NCBI GenBank assembly: GCA_963817375.1
Contig: CAWFOB010000009.1
Location: forward strand, 1 to 64,000
Origin: JACVRM01 sp963817375
GTDB taxonomy: Bacteria > Actinomycetota > Thermoleophilia > Gaiellales > Gaiellaceae
DNA length: 64,000 nucleotides
Reading direction: 5' to 3'
Shown: positions 22,905 through 32,930 of the stretch, in pieces
Layout of the letters: every line of letters begins with the position of its first letter
Position numbering within the stretch: the first letter of the stretch is position 1
Position numbers and translations under genes: made by a program
The notes under the pieces: generated by a model
What the model saw: only the letters and a program-made list of their open reading frames with translations
The model's database searches: none
What the model was told of the DNA's origin: nothing

Positions 22905-23117
22905 ATGGTCGAGTACGGCAACGGGGTCAGCGGTGTCGCCGGGCAGGTCGCCGGCGGGCATGGTGGCGGCAGCCAGCAGGTCGACGTCGGGACGTCGATC
23001 AGCCAGTTCTTCACGAATTCCGCCCACACCTTCTCGACGATGCCCCTGGCCGAGCAGGTGATCCTGGCGGTCGTCGTGGTGGTCCTCGGGCTGTTCGTCC
23101 TCCGCCGCGCCTTCTAG
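22905..23117 (+). CDS. Small single-span membrane protein (70 aa), unknown
   Basis: I do not recognise this gene. It encodes a Gly/Val/Ser-rich N-terminal half (GVAGQVAGGHGGGSQQVDVG) and a hydrophobic C-terminal helix AEQVILAVVVVVLGLFVLRR ending in AF. The frame is intact, and the transmembrane helix followed by a short basic end is typical of genuine small membrane proteins. It lies between the TauE-like gene and the terpenoid-cyclase-fold gene, 16 bases before the latter, so it could be its cotranscribed partner. Confidence 0.55.
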   Translation: MVEYGNGVSGVAGQVAGGHGGGSQQVDVGTSISQFFTNSAHTFSTMPLAEQVILAVVVVVLGLFVLRRAF

Positions 23118-23133
23118 CCCACAGGTCAGCAGG

Positions 23134-24091
23134 ATGGGCGACGGGACCCCGGACCCGGCCGTCGTCGAGTGGCTCCTCGATTCCGATCCGGTCATTCGCT
23201 GGCAGGTCCTGCGCGACCTGACCGCTGCGCCAGCCGACGAGGTCGCCGCCGAGCGGGGCAGGCTGCCCGGTGAGGGATGGGCCGCCGACCTGCTCGCCCG
23301 CCAGGATTCCAAGGGCGGCTGGGGTGGCGAGCCGGACGCCACCTCCTGGACGACCAGCCCGGAGTGGTTCTGCCTGATGAGCCTGCAGTGGCTGCGCGAG
23401 ATGGGCCTCGATCCGGCTTCCGGCGCGGCTCGCCGGGCCACGGACCTCGTCCGGGAACACGTCACCTGGCAGTGGTGGGACCACCGGCCGTTCTTCGACG
23501 GCGAGGTCGAGCCGTGCATCAACGGCCGGCGTCGCTCGCGATCGGCGCCTACTTCGGCCAGGACGTGCCCGGCCTCGTCGATCGCCTGCTGGCCGAGCAG
23601 ATGGACGACGGCGGCTGGAACTGCGAGCAGGAGAACGGCTCGACGCGCGGCTCGTTCGACACGACGATCAACGTCCTCGAGGGCCTGCTCGAGTACGAGC
23701 GCGCGACCGGCGGCACGCCGCGAGTCGCGGCGGCGCGCCAGCGGGGCGAGGAGTACCTGCTCGAGCGCCGCCTGCTTCCGCCGGCTGTCGACGGGCGAGG
23801 TGATCGATCCCGACGTTCAGCCGGCTCGCGTTCCCGACCGGCTACCACTACGACGTCCTGCGCGGCGCTCGACTACTTCGCGCCGCGTGGGACGCCGTCC
23901 GACCCGCGCATGGACGACGCGCTCGACGGTGGTCGCTGCGAAGCGCGGCGCGGACGGCCGCTGGCTGCTCGAGACCCGTCATCGCGACCGGCTCGAGGTC
24001 GAGGGCAGCGAGGCCGAGGGCGAGCCGAGCCGCTGGATCACCCTTGCGCGCCCTTCGCGTCCTGCGCTGGGCCGAGGGCGGCGATCGCTGA
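23134..24091 (+). CDS. Terpenoid-cyclase/prenyltransferase-fold protein, unknown function (frameshifted)
   Basis: About 320 residues with an alpha-alpha toroid repeat pattern as in squalene cyclases and protein prenyltransferases. Visible repeats with QW-like spacing are LLARQDSKGGWGGEPDATSW, RLLAEQMDDGGWNCEQENGS and a third near AKRGADGRWLLETRHRDR. The N-terminus (VVEWLLDSDPVIRWQVLRDL) resembles conserved hypothetical proteins annotated only by this fold. The catalytic DxDD of squalene-hopene cyclases is not seen, so I do not claim cyclase activity. Indels near 23,530, 23,790, 23,835, 23,925 and 24,050 break the frame. The stop is TGA 24089-24091. Confidence 0.55.
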
Positions 24092-24114
24092 CCTCCGGCC
24101 CACTCCGAGCGCGG

Positions 24115-24120
24115 TATACT
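24115..24120 (+). promoter_or_regulatory. Possible -10 element upstream of purA
   Basis: TATACT stands out in an otherwise GC-rich stretch, 250 bases before purA and ~25 bases after the previous gene. A matching -35 is not clear. It would start a long leader ahead of purA. Confidence 0.4.
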
Positions 24121-24197
24121 CGGGCGGGTCCTCGAAACCACGGGTGCAGCCCACCACGGAGAACGCCCATTGATCGAGGAAGGCGCAACGTTCGTCC

Positions 24198-24303
24198 CGT
24201 GAGTCGAGCGCGCACCTTCACCCCGGGGGTTGCCGGAAGCCCGGCGACTCGACGAGGGCCGCAGTCTATCCAGGTCCCGGGCCGTCCGGCCGCGGGGCTT
24301 TTT
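24198..24303 (+). promoter_or_regulatory. Possible attenuator leader of the purine operon
   Basis: Between the TATACT element and purA the transcript could form GAGTCGAG/CTCGAC-type pairing (near 24,202 and 24,247) and, further on, a GC-rich stem (CCCGGGCCG at 24276-24284 with CGGCCGCGGG at 24287-24296, one bulge) followed by five T at 24299-24303. The second element looks like an intrinsic terminator placed ~70 bases before the purA start, which suggests transcription attenuation. I could not match it to a known purine or other riboswitch. Confidence 0.4.
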
Positions 24304-24371
24304 CATGCCTGGGCCACGGCGCGGGCCGATGTCATCGCCGCGGCGCGGAACGCGGCGCGAGGCGGGGCCTG

Positions 24372-25733
24372 ATGCCGGCCACCGTGATCGTCGGGCTCCA
24401 GTGGGGCGACGAGGGCAAGGGCAAGACGACCGACTTCCTGGCCGAGCAGGTCAGCATGGCGGTCCGCTACCAGGGCGGTGACAACGCCGGCCATACCGTG
24501 GTCCTCGGCAACGAGGTCTTCAAGCTCCACCTCGTCCCGTCGGGCGTGCTCTATCCGCACATCAGCTGCGTGATCGGGCCGGGCGTGGTCGTCAACCCGG
24601 CGACCCTGATCGCCGAGCTCGACATGCTCGCCGCGCGCGGGATCGACACGGGCAAGGTCCGGGTCAGCCGGAACGCCCACCTGATCCTGCCCTACCACGT
24701 CGCCCAGGACGCGGCGATGGAGGCCCGCCTCGGCGGGGCGGCCGTGGGCACGACCCACCGGGGGATCGGCCCGGCCTACGCCGACCGGGCCCTGCGGATC
24801 GGCCTGCGGGTCGAGGACCTCGTCGACGAGCGCTCGTTCCGGGCCCGCCTCGAGCGGGTCCTGCCCGACCGCAACGCCCTGCTCGGCCGGCTGCCCGGGC
24901 GACGCAGCAGTTCGAGCTCGAGCCGCTCGTCGCCCAGGCGATGGCCTGGGGTGAGCGCCTCCGGCCGCACCTGGCCGATACCGTCTGGCTGGTCCAGGAC
25001 GCCCTGGCCCGGGGCGACCACGTCCTGCTCGAGGGCGCCCAGGGCACCCTGCTCGACCTCGACCACGGCAGCTATCCCTACGTCACCAGCTCGAACCCGA
25101 TCGCCGGCGGCGCCTGCACCGGGGGCGGGATCGGCCCGCTCCAGGTCGACGAGGTGATCGGGGTGATGAAGGCCTACTCGACCCGGGTCGGGTCGGGCCC
25201 GTATCCGACCGAGCTGACCGACGCGATCGGGGCCGGGATCGCCGCCCGCGGCAACGAGGTCGGCACGACGACCGGCCGGCCGCGCCGGGTCGGCTGGTTC
25301 GACGCCGTGCCGCTGCGCTACGCGGTGGCCGTCAACAGCGTCAGCTCGATCATGCTCAACAAGCTCGACATCCTGTCGGGGCTCGACGAGATCTGCCTGT
25401 GCGTCGCCTACGAGATCGACGGCCGGCGGGTCGAGGCCTGGCCGTCGAGCGCCGACCAGCTGGCCGGGGCGAGCCCGATCTACGAGCGCTTCCCGGGCTG
25501 GACCGAGCCGATCCACGCGGCCCGGACGCTGGCCGAGCTGCCCGAGAACGCCCGGCGCTACGTCAGCGCCCTCGAGACGCGCCGCCGGGGTCCCGATCGT
25601 CCTCGTCTCGGTCGGCCCGGAGCGCAGCCAGACGATCGAGCGCGCGTTCCGGCCGATGCGCCGGCGACCGGCGCTGGCGCCCGGCGCCGAACCTGGCGAT
25701 GGCCGGCGGACGGGGGCCGGCCGAGCGTCGTGA
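24372..25733 (+). CDS. purA: Adenylosuccinate synthetase
   Basis: Makes adenylosuccinate from IMP, aspartate and GTP, the first step of the AMP branch. Starts MPATVIVGLQWGDEGKGKTT (the GTP P-loop GDEGKGK) and continues with RYQGGDNAGHTVV, GTTHRGIGPAYADRALR, EGAQGTLLDLDHGSYPYVTS, GSGPYPTEL, EVGTTTGRPRRVGWFDAVPL and NKLDILSGLDEI. About 450 residues, slightly longer than usual because of a low-complexity tail. Frame changes are near 24,898 and 25,590. The stop TGA 25731-25733 overlaps a possible GTG start of purD at 25730. First gene of an eleven-gene purine operon. Confidence 0.93.
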
Positions 25734-25744
25734 GCGCCGCGCTG

Positions 25745-27167
25745 ATGCCGACCCGGATCCTGATCGTGGGCGGCGGCGGTCGCGAGCATGCCCTGGCCTG
25801 GAAGCTGGCCGGCGAGCCGGGCGTCAACGAGGTCTTCGTCGCGCCGGGCTCGGCCGCGATCGGCAACGAGCCGCGGGTCAACTGCCTGCCGGATGTCGAT
25901 CCGCTCGACCCGGCCTGCGGTCGTGGCGGCGGCCCGGTCGGTCGCGGCCGAGCTGGTCGTGGTCGGCCCCGAGGCACCCCTCGCGGCGGGCGTCGCCGAT
26001 GCCTGCACGGCGGCCGGGATCGCCGTCTTCGGCCCGTCCCGGGCGGCCGCCCGGATCGAGACGAGCAAGGCGTTCTGCCACGACGTGGCCGAGGCGGCCG
26101 GCGTCCGGATGGCCGCGCTCGGGCTCGTTCAGGCCGGCTCGCACCGGCGCTGGCATTCGCCGCCGAGCTGGCCGCGCCGCGGCGACGGCGTCGTGGTCAA
26201 GGCCGACGGCCTGGCCGCCGGCAAGGGCGTGACGATCTGCGCGTCGCCGGCCGAGGCCGAGGCGGCCCTCGAGGCGATCTTCGACGACCGGCGGCGCGGA
26301 CCTCGGCGCCGGCCGAGGACGGCGCCGAGCCGGCGCCTCGGGTCGTGGTCGAGGAGCGCCTCTACGGGCCTCGAGGCGAGCGTCATCGCCCTGTGCGACG
26401 GACGCGATGCCCTGGCCCTGCCGGCGGCCCGCGACCACAAGCGCCTGGCCGACGGCGACCACGGCCCGAACACGGGCGGGATGGGCGCCTACAGCCCGCT
26501 GCCGGACCTGCCCGACGCGGCGGTCGAGGCGATCGTCGCCGGCGTCCACCGGCCGATCCTGGCCGAGCTCGCCCGGCGCGGCAGCCCGTTCCGGGGCGCG
26601 CTGTACGCCGGCCTGATCCTGACCGCGGACGGCCCGGTCCTGCTCGAATGCAACGCCCGCTTCGGCGACCCGGAGACGCAGGCGATCCTGCCCCGCCTGG
26701 CGGTCCCGCTCGGGCCGCTCCTGCGGGCCGCCGGCCGAGCCGCGAGCTGCGGCGCGCTCGGCCCGGCCGAGCTCGGGCGCGCTCGTTGCCGGTCCTGCCC
26801 GGGGCGACGGTCGGGATCGTCCTGGCCAGCGCCGGCTATCCCGAGCGTCCCCGGCGGGGCGACGCGATCACGGGGATCGAGCCGGCTGCGGACGCCGCCC
26901 ACGCCGGCGGCCAGCCGGGCGGCCTCGTCTTCCAGTCGGGGACGAGCGTCGATGCGGACGGCCACCTGCGGACGAACGGCGGCCGGGTCCTGACGGTGGT
27001 CGGCCGGGGCCCGGACCTGGCGGCGGCCCGGGCCGCCGCCGAGCGCTGGCCGACGCGGATCGCCTTCGACGGCGTCCAGCGCCGCCACGACATCGCCGCC
27101 GGCCGCTCGGCGCGGGCTGCCGTCGGGGACCGGCCGTGCCGGTCCGGCCGGGGGAGCCCGGGCATGA
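25745..27167 (+). CDS. purD: Phosphoribosylamine-glycine ligase (frameshifted)
   Basis: Joins glycine to phosphoribosylamine using ATP. Starts MPTRILIVGGGGREHALAWK, the GARS N-terminal signature, and shows GPEAPLAAGVADACTAAGIA, the ATP-grasp part with VVVKADGLAAGKGVTIC, HKRLADGDHGPNTGGMGAYS and LLECNARFGDPETQAILPRL near 26,640-26,700. About 470 codons. Frame breaks are near 25,920, 26,070-26,160, 26,290, 26,370 and 26,735-26,790. Its stop is taken as TGA 27165-27167, overlapping the purB ATG; that needs one frame change in the last codons, where the sequence is otherwise open. An in-frame GTG at 25730 would overlap the purA stop as an alternative start. Confidence 0.9.
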
Positions 27168-28575
27168 TCCGGCGCTACACCCTGGCCGAGATGGGCGCGA
27201 TCTGGTCCGACCAGGCCCGCTTCGAGGAGATGCTCCGGGTCGAGCTGGCGGTCGCCCGGGTCCAGGCGGGCCGGGGCCTGATCCCGGCCGCGGCCCTGGC
27301 CACGATCGAGGCCCGCGCCCGGATCGACGTCGGGCGGATCGCCGAGATCGAGCAGTCGACCGATCACGACGTGATCGCCTTCGTCAGCCAGGTCGCCGAG
27401 AGCGTCGGGCCGGACGGTCGCTACCTCCACCTCGGCCTGACCAGCAGCGACGTCGTCGACACGGCGCTGGCCCTCCAGCTGCGGGCCGCCGGCGAGCGCC
27501 TGCTGCTCGACGCCGACCGGCTGCTCGTCGCCCTGATCGCCCGGGCCCGGTCCGAGGCCGGCACGGTGATGATGGGCCGGACCCACTCGGTCCACGCCGA
27601 GCCGACGACGCTCGGCCTCAAGATCGCCGGCTGGGCGTTCGAGCTGGCCCGCGACCGCGACGCGCCTGGCGGCGCCGTCGACGAGATCGGGACCGGCAAG
27701 ATCTCCGGGCCGGTCGGCACCTACAGCCATCTCGATCCGGAGCTCGAGGCCGAGGTCCTGGCCGGCCTCGGGCCTGCACGCCGACCCGGTCAGCACCCAG
27801 ATCGTCCAGCGCGACCGGCATGCCGCGCTGCTCGCCGCGATCGCGATCCTGGGCGGTTCGCTCGAGCGCTTCGCGACCGAGGTCCGCAACCTCCAGCACA
27901 CCGAGATCGGCGAGCTCCAGGAGCCGTTCCGGGCCGGCCAGAAGGGCAGCTCGGCGATGCCCCACAAGCGCAACCCGATCCTGGCCGAGCGGATCGCCGG
28001 GCTGGCCCGCCTGCTGCGCGGCTACGCCGGCGCGGCGCTCGAGAACCAGCCGCTCTGGCACGAGCGCGACATCAGCCATTCGAGCGCCGAGCGGGTCCTC
28101 CTGCCCGACGCCACGATCCTGCTCGACTACATGCTGGTCAAGATGACCGGGCTGGTCGGCGGGCTGGTCGTCCGGCCCGAGCGGATGCGCGAGAACATCG
28201 AGCGCGGCCTCGGCCTCCACGCCAGCAGCCGCGTCCTCGTCGCCCTGGTCGAGGACGCCGGCCTGTCCCGCGAGGATGCCTACGCGATCGTCCAGGCCGC
28301 CGCCCTGCGGGCCGCCGACGAGCGCCGGCCGCTGCGCGAGCTGCTGGCCACCGAGCCGACGGTCGCCGCCCGGCTGAGCCTCGGCCCGGCTCGACGCCTG
28401 CTTCGACGACGCCACGTTCCTGCGCCACGCCTCGGTCGGGATCGGCCGACTCGACCGGCTCGAGGCCGAGCTGGCCGTGCGGGCCGCGCGCTCGGCGCCG
28501 CTCGGCCGGGACGCGGCGTCCGCGCCGCGAGCCGGGCCTGCCCCCGAGCCGGAGGTCGTCGATGCCGCTCGCTGA
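27164..28575 (+). CDS. purB: Adenylosuccinate lyase (frameshifted)
   Basis: Removes fumarate from SAICAR and from adenylosuccinate, so it serves both the IMP route and the AMP branch. Starts MIRRYTLAEMGAIWSDQARF and shows EQSTDHDVIAFVSQVAE, LGLTSSDVVDTALALQLR, MMGRTHSVHAEPTTLGLK, the catalytic loop GSSAMPHKRNPILAERI near 27,950 and HERDISHSSAERVLLPDATI. About 470 residues. Frame changes occur near 27,665, 27,772 and 28,388-28,400. The end is TGA 28573-28575 in the frame ...EVVDAAR, which overlaps the purC start by 14 bases. Confidence 0.92.
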
Positions 28576-29553
28576 GTCGTTCGTGCGCTCGGGCAAGGTC
28601 CGCGACCTGTACGACATCGACGCCGACACGCTCCTGCTCGTCGCGTCGGACCGGCTGTCGGCCTTCGACGTCGTCCTGCCGACGCGCGATCCCCGACAAG
28701 GGCCGGGTGCTGACCGGCCTGTCCCGGTTCTGGTTCGCCGAGACCGCCGGGATCGTGCCCAACCACCTGCGCTCGACCTCGCCGGCCGACCTGCCGCCCG
28801 GCTCGATCGTGACCGAGTCGCTCGATCCCGGGATCCGGCCTGGTGACCCGCGACGCGGTGCCGGCCGGCGGCCGCCGACCTGGCCGGCCGGATCATGATC
28901 TGCCGCCGGGCCCGGGTCCTGCCGATCGAGGTGATCGTGCGGGGCTACCTGGCCGGCTCCGGCTGGCAGGACTACCGCCGGACCGGGCGCCGTCTCCGGG
29001 GTCGGCCTGCCCGCGGGCCTCCGCCAGAGCGACCGGCTGCCGGCCCCGGTCTTCACCCCCTCGACGAAGGCCGAGCTGGGGACCCACGACCAGAACATCT
29101 CGTTCGACGAGATGATCGACCGGCTCGTGCCCGATCGCCGACGACCTCGAGCAGGCCGGAGCACTGGCCGAGCGGGTCCGCTCGATCGCCCTGGCCCTCT
29201 ACGGCTACGGCGCCGCGATCGTGGCCCGGGCGGGCATCCTCCTGGCCGACACGAAGTTCGAGTTCGGCCTGTCCGGGAACGGCGAGCTGCTCCTGATCGA
29301 CGAGGTCATGACCCCCGACTCGTCACGCTTCTGGGACGCCTCGAACTACGAGCCGGGCCGGGCCCAGGCCAGCTACGACAAGCAGTTCGTCCGCGACTGG
29401 CTCGAGGCCCAGCCGTGGGACAAGACCGCACCCGGGCCGGCCCTGCCGGCCGAGGTCGTGGCCGGGACCCGCCGGCGCTACGTCGAGGCGTTCGAGCGGA
29501 TCACCGGGGCCAGCTTCGAGCGGTACCTGGAGGAGGACGTGATCGCCCGATGA
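28562..29553 (+). CDS. purC: Phosphoribosylaminoimidazole-succinocarboxamide synthase (frameshifted)
   Basis: SAICAR synthetase, condensing CAIR with aspartate. Starts MPLAESFVRSGKVRDLYDID and shows LLLVASDRLSAFDVVLPT, DKGRVLTGLSRFWF, LPIEVIVRGYLAGSGWQDYR, THDQNISFDEM, LADTKFEFGLSGNGELLLID and DEVMTPDSSRFWDASNYEPG. The length of ~330 residues fits the longer eukaryote/actinobacterial type. Frame breaks are near 28,690, 28,840-28,870, 28,990 and 29,135; from 29,221 it is intact. It overlaps the end of purB, and its TGA (29551-29553) overlaps the purS ATG. Confidence 0.92.
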
Positions 29554-29836
29554 GGCCAACTCGTTTCGCTTCGCCGTCAACGTCACGCCCAAGGCCGGCA
29601 TCCTCGATCCGCAGGGCCGGGCGGTCGAGCAGAGCCTGCACCACCTCGGCTTGTCCGGGGTCTCGGCAGTCCGGGTCGGCCGGCGGGTCGAGCTGACCGT
29701 CGACGCCCTCGACGAGGCCGCAGCCCGGGCGGTCGTCGAACGGCTGGCCGGCGAGCTGCTCAGCAACCCCCTGATCGAGGCCTTCCAGGTCGAGCTGCTC
29801 GGGGCTGCCTCGAGCAGCGTCGAGGCCGGCCGATGA
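29550..29836 (+). CDS. purS: FGAM synthase subunit PurS (frameshifted near start)
   Basis: Small subunit of the three-part formylglycinamidine synthase, which bridges PurQ and PurL for ammonia transfer. ATG 29550 overlaps the purC stop (ATGA). After an indel in the first codons the sequence reads NSFRFAVNVTPKAGILDPQG, then RAVEQSLHHLGLSGVSAVRV, the typical PurS pattern, and ends LLGAASSSVEAGR. About 95 residues, slightly longer than the usual 80-85. Its TGA overlaps the purQ ATG at 29833. Confidence 0.9.
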
Positions 29837-30583
29837 CCCGGGTCGGGGTGGTCATCTTCCCCGGCTCGAACGGCGACGACGACGCCCTCCACGCGATCGG
29901 CCTGGCCGGCGCCACGCCCGTTCGCCTGTGGCACGAGTCGGCCACCCTCGATGGGGTCGGCGCGGTGATCCTGCCCGGCGGCTTCGCCTACGGCGACTAC
30001 CTCCGGGCCGGGGTGATCGCCCGGTTCAGCCCGGTCATGCGGGCCGTCGCGGCGTTCGCCGCCGAGGGCGGCCTCGTCCTCGGGATCTGCAACGGCTTCC
30101 AGGTCCTGGCCGAGGCCGGCCTCGTGCCCGGGGCGCTCCTCCGCAACCGCGACCTGCGCTTCCTCGGCCGCGACGTCTCGGTCCTGCCCGAGCGGCTCGA
30201 CACGCCGTTCACCCGGGCCCTCGCGGGACCGGCGTCCGCTGCGGATGCCGATCGCCCACGGCGAGGGCTGCTACTACGCCGACGAGGCGACGCTCGACCA
30301 GCTCGAGCGCGACGGCCAGGTCCTGTTCCGCTATGCCGCGAGCGGGCGGAGCCCGGCCGGGACCGACGACGAGCCGGGCCAATCCGAACGGCTCGCTCCG
30401 GGCGATCGCCGGAGTGATCAACGCGGCCGGCAACGTGGCCGGCCTGATGCCCCATCCCGAACGGGCGGCCGAGGCCGTCCTGCGGCAACGCCGACGGGCT
30501 GGCGATCATCCGCTCGCTCGTCGAGCGCCGCGGGCGAGCGAGCCGCGGCGGGCGGACCCGTCCTCGTGGGCGGCCGGCCATGA
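29833..30583 (+). CDS. purQ: FGAM synthase glutaminase subunit PurQ (frameshifted)
   Basis: A class I glutamine amidotransferase that feeds ammonia to PurL. Starts MTRVGVVIFPGSNGDDDALH and shows ILPGGFAYGDYLRAGVIARF, the nucleophile Cys in LVLGICNGFQVLAEAGL, IAHGEGCYYADE, NPNGS and GLMPHPERAAEAVL (catalytic His and Glu). About 250 codons. Frame breaks are near 30,235, 30,350, 30,380 and 30,485. Both ends overlap neighbours by 4 bases, which keeps the three FGAM synthase subunits together (purS, purQ, purL). Confidence 0.92.
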
Positions 30584-32928
30584 GCGCTCTTGCCAGCGCC
30601 CCCGAGCGGCTCCCGCTCCATCGCCGGCTCGGCCTGACCGACGTCGAGCTGGAGGCGATCGAGGACCGGCTCTTGACCGGCCGCCGAACGACCTCGAGCT
30701 GGCGATCTTCAGCGTGATGTGGAGCGAGCACTGCTCCTACAAGAGCTCCCGGCCGCTCCTGCGGACCCTGCCGACCGGCGGGCGCCGACGTGGTCGCCGG
30801 ACCGGGCGAGAACGCCGGGGTGATCGACCTCGGCGACGGCCTGGCGGTCGCCTTCAAGATCGAATCCCACAACCATCCCTCGGCGGTCGAGCCGTACCAG
30901 GGTGCGGCAACCGGGGTCGGCGGGATCCTCCGCGACATCTTCACGATGGGCGCCCGGCCGATCGCCGTCCTCGACGCCCTGCGCTTCGGGGACCCGGCCG
31001 ACGCCCGGACCCGGCACCTCCTGCGAGGTGTTGTGGCCGGGGTCGGCGGCTACGGCAACTGCGTCGGCGTGCCGACGGTCGGCGGCGAGCTCGTCTTCGA
31101 TCCGTCCTATGCCGGCAACCCGCTGGTCAACGTGATGGCGATCGGGCTGCTGCCGGCCGGCCGGCTGACCCTGGCCCAGGCCCCCGGCCCGGGCAACCTG
31201 GCGATCCTGTTCGGCTCGACGGACCGGTCGGGACGGGATCGGCGGAGCGTCGGTCCTGGCCAGCGCGACGTTCGCCGACGACGATCCCTCCAAGCGGCCG
31301 ACCGTCCAGGTCGGCGACCCGTTCGCCGAGAAGCTCCTGATCGAGGCCTCGCTCGAGCTGATCGAGGCCGGCCTCGTCGAGGGCCTCCAGGACCTCGGCG
31401 CCGGCGGGATCAGCTGCGCGACCTCGGAGACCGCCGATCGGGCCGGAACCGGGATGCTGATCGACCTCGACGCGATCCCGACCCGTGAGCCGGGCATGGA
31501 GCCCTTCGAGGTCATGATCAGCGAGTCCCAGGAGCGGATGCTGGCGATCGTCCGGCCCGAGTGCGAGGCCGCCGTGCGGGCCGTCTGCGCCCGCTGGAAC
31601 CTGCCGGCGGCGATGATCGGGCGGGTGACCGCCGACGGCGAGATCACGATCGTGACCGGCGGCCTGGACGAGGCCGGCCGCCCGAACCCAGGGGCGATCG
31701 AGCTGGCCCGGATCCCGGCCGCGGCGCTGACCTCGGACGCGATCGTCCACGAGCGGCTGGCCACCCCGCCGGCCCATCGCCGGGCGGCCCCCGCGCCGGG
31801 CGTCCCGCTCGAACCAAACGACTTCCTGCCCGAGCGCGGGATGGACCCCGGGGCCGTCCTGCTCGGCCTGATCGCCAGCCCGAACCTGGCCAGCCGGCGG
31901 TTCGTGTTCGAGCAGTACGACTCGACGGTCCAGGTGAACACGGTCGTCGGGCCGGGCCACGGTGCGGCCGTCCTCCGGCTCAAGGGCTCGGACCGGGCGC
32001 TCGTGGCCACGACCGATGGGAACCAGGCCGTCGGCGTGCTCGATCCCTGGCTGGGCGCCGCCCTGAGCGTGGCCGAAGCGACCCGCAACGTGTCGATCAC
32101 GGGTGCCCGGCCGCTCGGCGTGACGAACTGCCTGAACTACGGCGATCCGACCCGGCCCGAGGCGTTCTGGCAGCTCCAGGAGGGGGTTCGCGGCCTGGCC
32201 GATGCCTGCCGCGCGCTCGACCTGCCGGTGACCGGCGGCAATGTCTCGCTCTACAACGAATCGCCGGCCGGCGCGATCGCGCCGACGCCCGAGATCGGGG
32301 TCGTCGGCCTGATCGATGACGTCGCTCGCCTGATCGGCCCGGCGTTCGCCGGCGAGGATGATGCGATCGTCCTGGTCGGCGAGGCGACCCCCGGCCTGGC
32401 CGGCAGCGCCTACGCCGAGCTGGCCGGAGTCGCCCCGGAGGACGGCCCGCCCGGCACTCGACCTGGCCCGAGAGGCCGGCGTCCAGCGCTTCGTCCGCGA
32501 GGCGATCGCGAACGGGCCTCGTCGCGCTCGGCCCAGGACGTCTCCGGCGGGCGGCCTGGCGGTCGCCCTGGCCGAGGGCGCGATGTGGGGCGGCGCTGGG
32601 CGCCCGGGTCCGGCTGCTGATCGGCGGCACGCCGGCGACCGACCTGTTCGGCGAGAGCCCGTCGCGGCTCGTCCTGACGGCCCTGCCCGACCGGCTGTCG
32701 AGGCCTTGCTCGAGTCTCGCCCGGCAGCACGACCTGCCCGCGGCCGAGATCGGGGAGGTCGGCGGCGACCGCCTGGTGATCGAGCTGGGTGGTCGCGGCG
32801 CGATCGGCGACGACGAGGAGCGGGGGACCCCGGTCGCCGATTCACTCGACGTTCGGCCTGGCCGACCTGGGCCACGCCTGGGACCACGGCCTAGGGCGGG
32901 GGGCCCGCGGCCCCCGGGGGAGGGCTGA
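30580..32928 (+). CDS. purL: FGAM synthase subunit PurL, small type (frameshifted)
   Basis: The ATP-dependent synthase subunit converting FGAR to FGAM. Starts MSALASAPERLPLHRRLGLT and shows WSEHCSYKSSRPLLRTLPT, VAFKIESHNHPSAVEPYQGA, AATGVGGILRDIFTMGARP, GNPLVNVMAIGLL, LQDLGAGGISCATSE, EPFEVMISESQERML, the second repeat with NYGDPTRPEAFWQ and LPVTGGNVSLYNE. About 780 codons; 31,454-32,440 is one open frame, while breaks occur near 30,685, 30,780, 31,225, 31,250 and repeatedly after 32,450. The stop is put at TGA 32926-32928, three bases before purF. A GC palindrome (about 32,898-32,918) sits in the last codons and may form a hairpin. Confidence 0.92.
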
Positions 32929-32930
32929 CG

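Noticed and set aside
24941..28846. A 1,300-codon open frame over purA, purD and purB.
   Set aside because: It arises because stops are rare at this GC content and indels shift the real genes in and out of the frame. The separate genes have normal starts, motifs and overlaps.
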